A DNA stretch of 8,009 nucleotides from Clostridiales bacterium (lineage in GTDB: Bacteria; Bacillota; Clostridia; Lachnospirales; Lachnospiraceae). A program made the translations under genes and the position numbers. Positions 5,661 through 8,009 of this stretch are shown here, piece by piece. The stretch is from contig DYCJ01000109.1 of the NCBI GenBank assembly GCA_019418195.1, forward strand, positions 1-8,009, given 5' to 3'. The notes under the pieces were generated by a model. The model searched no databases and was not told the DNA's origin. It saw only the letters and a program-made list of their open reading frames with translations. The stretch's first letter is position 1. Every line of letters begins with the position of its first letter.

Positions 5661-6893
5661 TCACTCCTGCTCAAGTTCCTCGCGTACAACCTCCAATGCT
5701 TTGTCTAGCTGGTTATCGGCTTCCGGATTATTTTCATCATACTCATACTCCACTTCCACATCCGGATCTACACCTGTTCCGTTGATGCTTCTGCCGCTCG
5801 GTGTATAGTACTCGGCAATGGTCACTTTCAGGCAGGTCCCGTCGCCCAGGTCCATGAGCTGCTGTACCACGCCTTTTCCATACGTAGTCATGCCGACGAT
5901 AGTTCCTGTACCGTAATCCTGTATTGCTCCGCTGAATATTTCCGCAGCACTTGCACTGTACTGATTTACAAGAACAGCCAGCGGCTTTGTAAATTCATGT
6001 TTTCCATCGCAGGTGATTTCTTCTGTATTGCCATACTTGTCTTTCGTAGATACAATTGTCCCCTCCGGAAGAAGGAGTTTCAACATATCCGTAACTGTCG
6101 TAAGGTTTCCGCCCGGATTCCCTCTTAAGTCGATAACAAGCCCCTGCATACCCTGTGACTCAAGATCATCAAGAGCCGTCGCAAACTGGTCGTATGTCAC
6201 GCTGTCAAACTCACTTACTGCTATATAGCCTATCTGATCATCTTTCATTTCACTGCTGACCGTCTGCACTTCGACAATGTCACGCGTAGCCGTCAGTCCT
6301 ACTTCTTCTCCGTTCCGCAGCACACACAGAGTCACGTCTGTCCCCTGTTCCCCTTTGATCCACGACACAACTGTTTCAAGGTCCTGCCCGGATACAGAGC
6401 GCCCGTCAACCTCATAAATGATATCTCCCTGCTTCAGTCCCGCCTTGTCTGCCGGTGAATCCTGATATATATTGCTCACTGTGATCTCACCGCCGTCCAG
6501 GCTCTGGGACATTGTAGCACCGATTCCCGAGAATTCACCGCTTGTGGACTCATAGAGAGCTTCCGTCTCCTCCTCATCGTAATACTCTGTATATGGATCT
6601 CCCAATGCCTCTGCATACCCGGAATAAATGCCGTCGATCAATGTATCTTCGTCAATCTCATCCTCATACAGATAATACTCCTCGATCAGGCTGTTGATCT
6701 GATCCAGCTTTTCGTTTACGTCTGTTTCAGACACAGTACTCGCAGATGTATAATCACCATTCCGTATACCGGAAAACACTTTCCAGACCCCTGCCGTGCC
6801 ACAGATAACAAGAGCTGTGACCAGCGCGCCTGTCAATACACCCAGACCGAATTTTCCGACACCGCTTCTGCCTTTTCTGTTCCAATCTTCCAT
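5661..6893 (-). CDS. ctpA: S41-family carboxy-terminal processing protease, membrane-anchored, with PDZ domain (CtpA/CtpB-like)
   Basis: This is a serine protease that cleaves extracytoplasmic proteins, usually near their C-termini. The 410-residue product starts with a basic stretch and one membrane segment or uncleaved signal (about 14-40). A helical N-domain (about 58-115) follows, then a PDZ domain (about 120-205; GIGATMS..., SPADKAGLKQGDII) and the S41 catalytic core. Ser315 (in YSASAAEIFSGA), Lys340 (in TTYGKGVVQ) and Gln344 show the same 25- and 4-residue spacing as the Ser-Lys-Gln triad of Bacillus subtilis CtpB. An acidic tail ends the protein. The ATG at 6893 has GGAGG 9 nt upstream. 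It follows ftsX on the same strand but sits behind that gene's terminator, so it is partly or wholly transcribed on its own. The substrate is unknown. Roles of homologues in sporulation signalling or envelope maintenance are possible. Confidence 0.93.
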   Translation of the reverse strand: MEDWNRKGRSGVGKFGLGVLTGALVTALVICGTAGVWKVFSGIRNGDYTSASTVSETDVNEKLDQINSLIEEYYLYEDEIDEDTLIDGIYSGYAEALGDPYTEYYDEEETEALYESTSGEFSGIGATMSQSLDGGEITVSNIYQDSPADKAGLKQGDIIYEVDGRSVSGQDLETVVSWIKGEQGTDVTLCVLRNGEEVGLTATRDIVEVQTVSSEMKDDQIGYIAVSEFDSVTYDQFATALDDLESQGMQGLVIDLRGNPGGNLTTVTDMLKLLLPEGTIVSTKDKYGNTEEITCDGKHEFTKPLAVLVNQYSASAAEIFSGAIQDYGTGTIVGMTTYGKGVVQQLMDLGDGTCLKVTIAEYYTPSGRSINGTGVDPDVEVEYEYDENNPEADNQLDKALEVVREELEQE

Positions 6894-6958
6894 CTCTTCA
6901 TGCCTCCGATATTACTTACTGTATGAAATATTGCTCTTTTTTCTCTCTGCCCTCTACC

Positions 6959-6998
6959 AGAAAAAGGACAAAGCGGAACTTCTTTTTCCACTTTGTCC
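6959..6998 (-). terminator. Intrinsic terminator after ftsX
   Basis: A 13-bp stem with one U-G wobble (arms 6998-6986 and 6978-6966, GGACAAAGTGGAA / TTCCGCTTTGTCC) encloses a 7-nt loop. On the minus strand it is followed by TTTTTCT. It lies 67 bp past the ftsX stop and about 66 bp before the protease start. The remaining bases of this gap show no other clear signal. No confident promoter for the protease gene could be picked out. Confidence 0.88.
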
Positions 6999-7065
6999 TC
7001 CCTTACTCTTACCTTCATATCATGTCAGTACATTCCCAGACCGGATATTTGATCTGTCCGGAGTT

Positions 7066-8009
7066 TTATACTTTCAGATGCTTGCGCACCGTGAAGAAAC
7101 TTCCCAGGAATCCGATTCCGATACCCATGACAAGTCCGATCGGAAGCAAGATCTGGTATACAGTTCCCACCGGCAGAAAGTCTATGATGTTCTGCAGGAT
7201 ACGGAATCTCGTCATAATATACTCTACTGCTTTGTCATACAGGAAATACAGCAGTGTCAGCGGAATCGCAGCGCCGAACACACCAATGATCAGACCTTCG
7301 ATCACGAACGGTGACCGGACAACAAAGTCCTTGGCGCCAATGTATTTCATGATCGCAATTTCCTCCTTTCGTACAGTAATACCCATTGTGACTGTATTAC
7401 TGATCAGGAAGATCGACACACCCAGCAGGATGATAATAATCGCAACAGATACAATTGCCACCAGTGTATTTACACTGGAAAGCGTATTCGCAACTACATC
7501 TGACTTATTCACATCACGGACTCCGTCCAGGCTCCGTGCAAATTCTACCAGTTCATTCTGGGTTTCAGAAAGAGAGCGGCTGCGCGCTACCAGGCTCTGG
7601 TCGCTGTTGTCCGTAGTCTCCATATATACTTCATAATTATCAGAGCTTGCAAGCGGATTATCATCTTTAAACCCTTCCGCCAGCTCAGGATTATCGCCGA
7701 AGTATTCTTTCTGGAACTCTTCCCACGCTTCATCTGCAGAGACATATCTCACATTCGCTACACCCTCGTGTTCCTCAAGCTGCTGCCCGATTTCCTCTTT
7801 CTGCGCATCGGTTGCATCCTCATCAAAGAATACCGTGATGGCAACGCCCTCCTCGGCAGTTCTTATGATATACTGAAAGTTTACAAGAATCGAGAAAAAT
7901 AATCCAAACAGGAAGATACAAGCTGACATCGTCGCAACGGATGCGAGTGAAAACATCTTGTTCCTCCAGATATTCTTGATACCCTGTTTTCCTACGTATC
8001 CTATTGTAC
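7066..8009 (-). CDS. ftsX: Cell division protein FtsX (5' end beyond the window)
   Basis: FtsX is the membrane subunit of the FtsEX ABC-type complex. The complex uses ATP hydrolysis by FtsE to switch on peptidoglycan hydrolases at the division site or side wall. The reading frame is open to the right edge. The upstream codons give TIGYVGKQGIKNIWRNK before the internal Met at 7956. This is the conserved FtsX N-terminus, so only a few codons are missing and 7956 is not the start. Counting from that Met, membrane segments lie at about 9-30, 164-188, 218-240 and 266-289. A roughly 130-residue extracellular domain lies between the first two. The sequence VRKEEIAIMKYIGAKDFVVR after the second segment is the conserved cytoplasmic loop of the FtsX/permease fold. 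ftsE is expected just outside the window to the right. The gene ends at an intrinsic terminator. Confidence 0.95.
   Translation of the reverse strand, partial: TIGYVGKQGIKNIWRNKMFSLASVATMSACIFLFGLFFSILVNFQYIIRTAEEGVAITVFFDEDATDAQKEEIGQQLEEHEGVANVRYVSADEAWEEFQKEYFGDNPELAEGFKDDNPLASSDNYEVYMETTDNSDQSLVARSRSLSETQNELVEFARSLDGVRDVNKSDVVANTLSSVNTLVAIVSVAIIIILLGVSIFLISNTVTMGITVRKEEIAIMKYIGAKDFVVRSPFVIEGLIIGVFGAAIPLTLLYFLYDKAVEYIMTRFRILQNIIDFLPVGTVYQILLPIGLVMGIGIGFLGSFFTVRKHLKV

Noticed and set aside
6923..7636. A 237-codon plus-strand frame antisense to ftsX
   Set aside because: It is a shadow frame of ftsX with no recognisable domain. It starts inside the ftsX-ctpA gap upstream of the ftsX terminator hairpin and lacks a Shine-Dalgarno sequence.

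Overview
The window looks like chromosomal DNA from a low-to-mid GC Gram-positive anaerobe of the Clostridia, most likely Lachnospiraceae-like. The evidence is the gene content (FtsX, an S41 carboxy-terminal protease, an archaeal-type AspRS beside GatCAB), strong AGGAGG-type ribosome binding sites, a T-box leader, and U-rich intrinsic terminators. The genus is inference. Every complete gene lies on the minus strand. The only coding trace on the plus strand is a short nuclease/transposase tail at the left edge.

Read in the direction of transcription (right to left), the window opens with ftsX, whose first few codons lie beyond the right edge. A strong intrinsic terminator follows, then an S41 protease gene (ctpA-like). 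FtsX is the membrane half of the FtsEX cell-wall hydrolase activator. A neighbouring ctp gene is a familiar Firmicutes arrangement.

Next comes about 640 bp without a protein gene (5020-5660). It holds a good sigma-A promoter, a long T-box riboswitch (about 5459-5104) with its terminator, and a second pair of mutually exclusive hairpins just before the aspS ribosome binding site. The T-box has an unusually long stretch between Stem II and the antiterminator, built from a 48-bp tandem repeat. Its specifier region carries overlapping GAA, AAC and CAG triplets.

The T-box leads into aspS-gatC-gatA-gatB. The AspRS is the short archaeal type (443 aa), with residues associated with non-discriminating enzymes. 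It is therefore expected to make Asp-tRNA(Asn), which GatCAB amidates to Asn-tRNA(Asn). The same amidotransferase can convert Glu-tRNA(Gln) to Gln-tRNA(Gln). The cassette is a complete tRNA-dependent transamidation pathway under one tRNA-sensing switch. It ends at a bidirectional terminator shared with the convergent nuclease remnant.

No mobile element boundaries, CRISPR arrays, tRNA or rRNA genes were seen. Most of the window is conserved housekeeping sequence. The unusual material is in the T-box leader and at the gatA-gatB junction.
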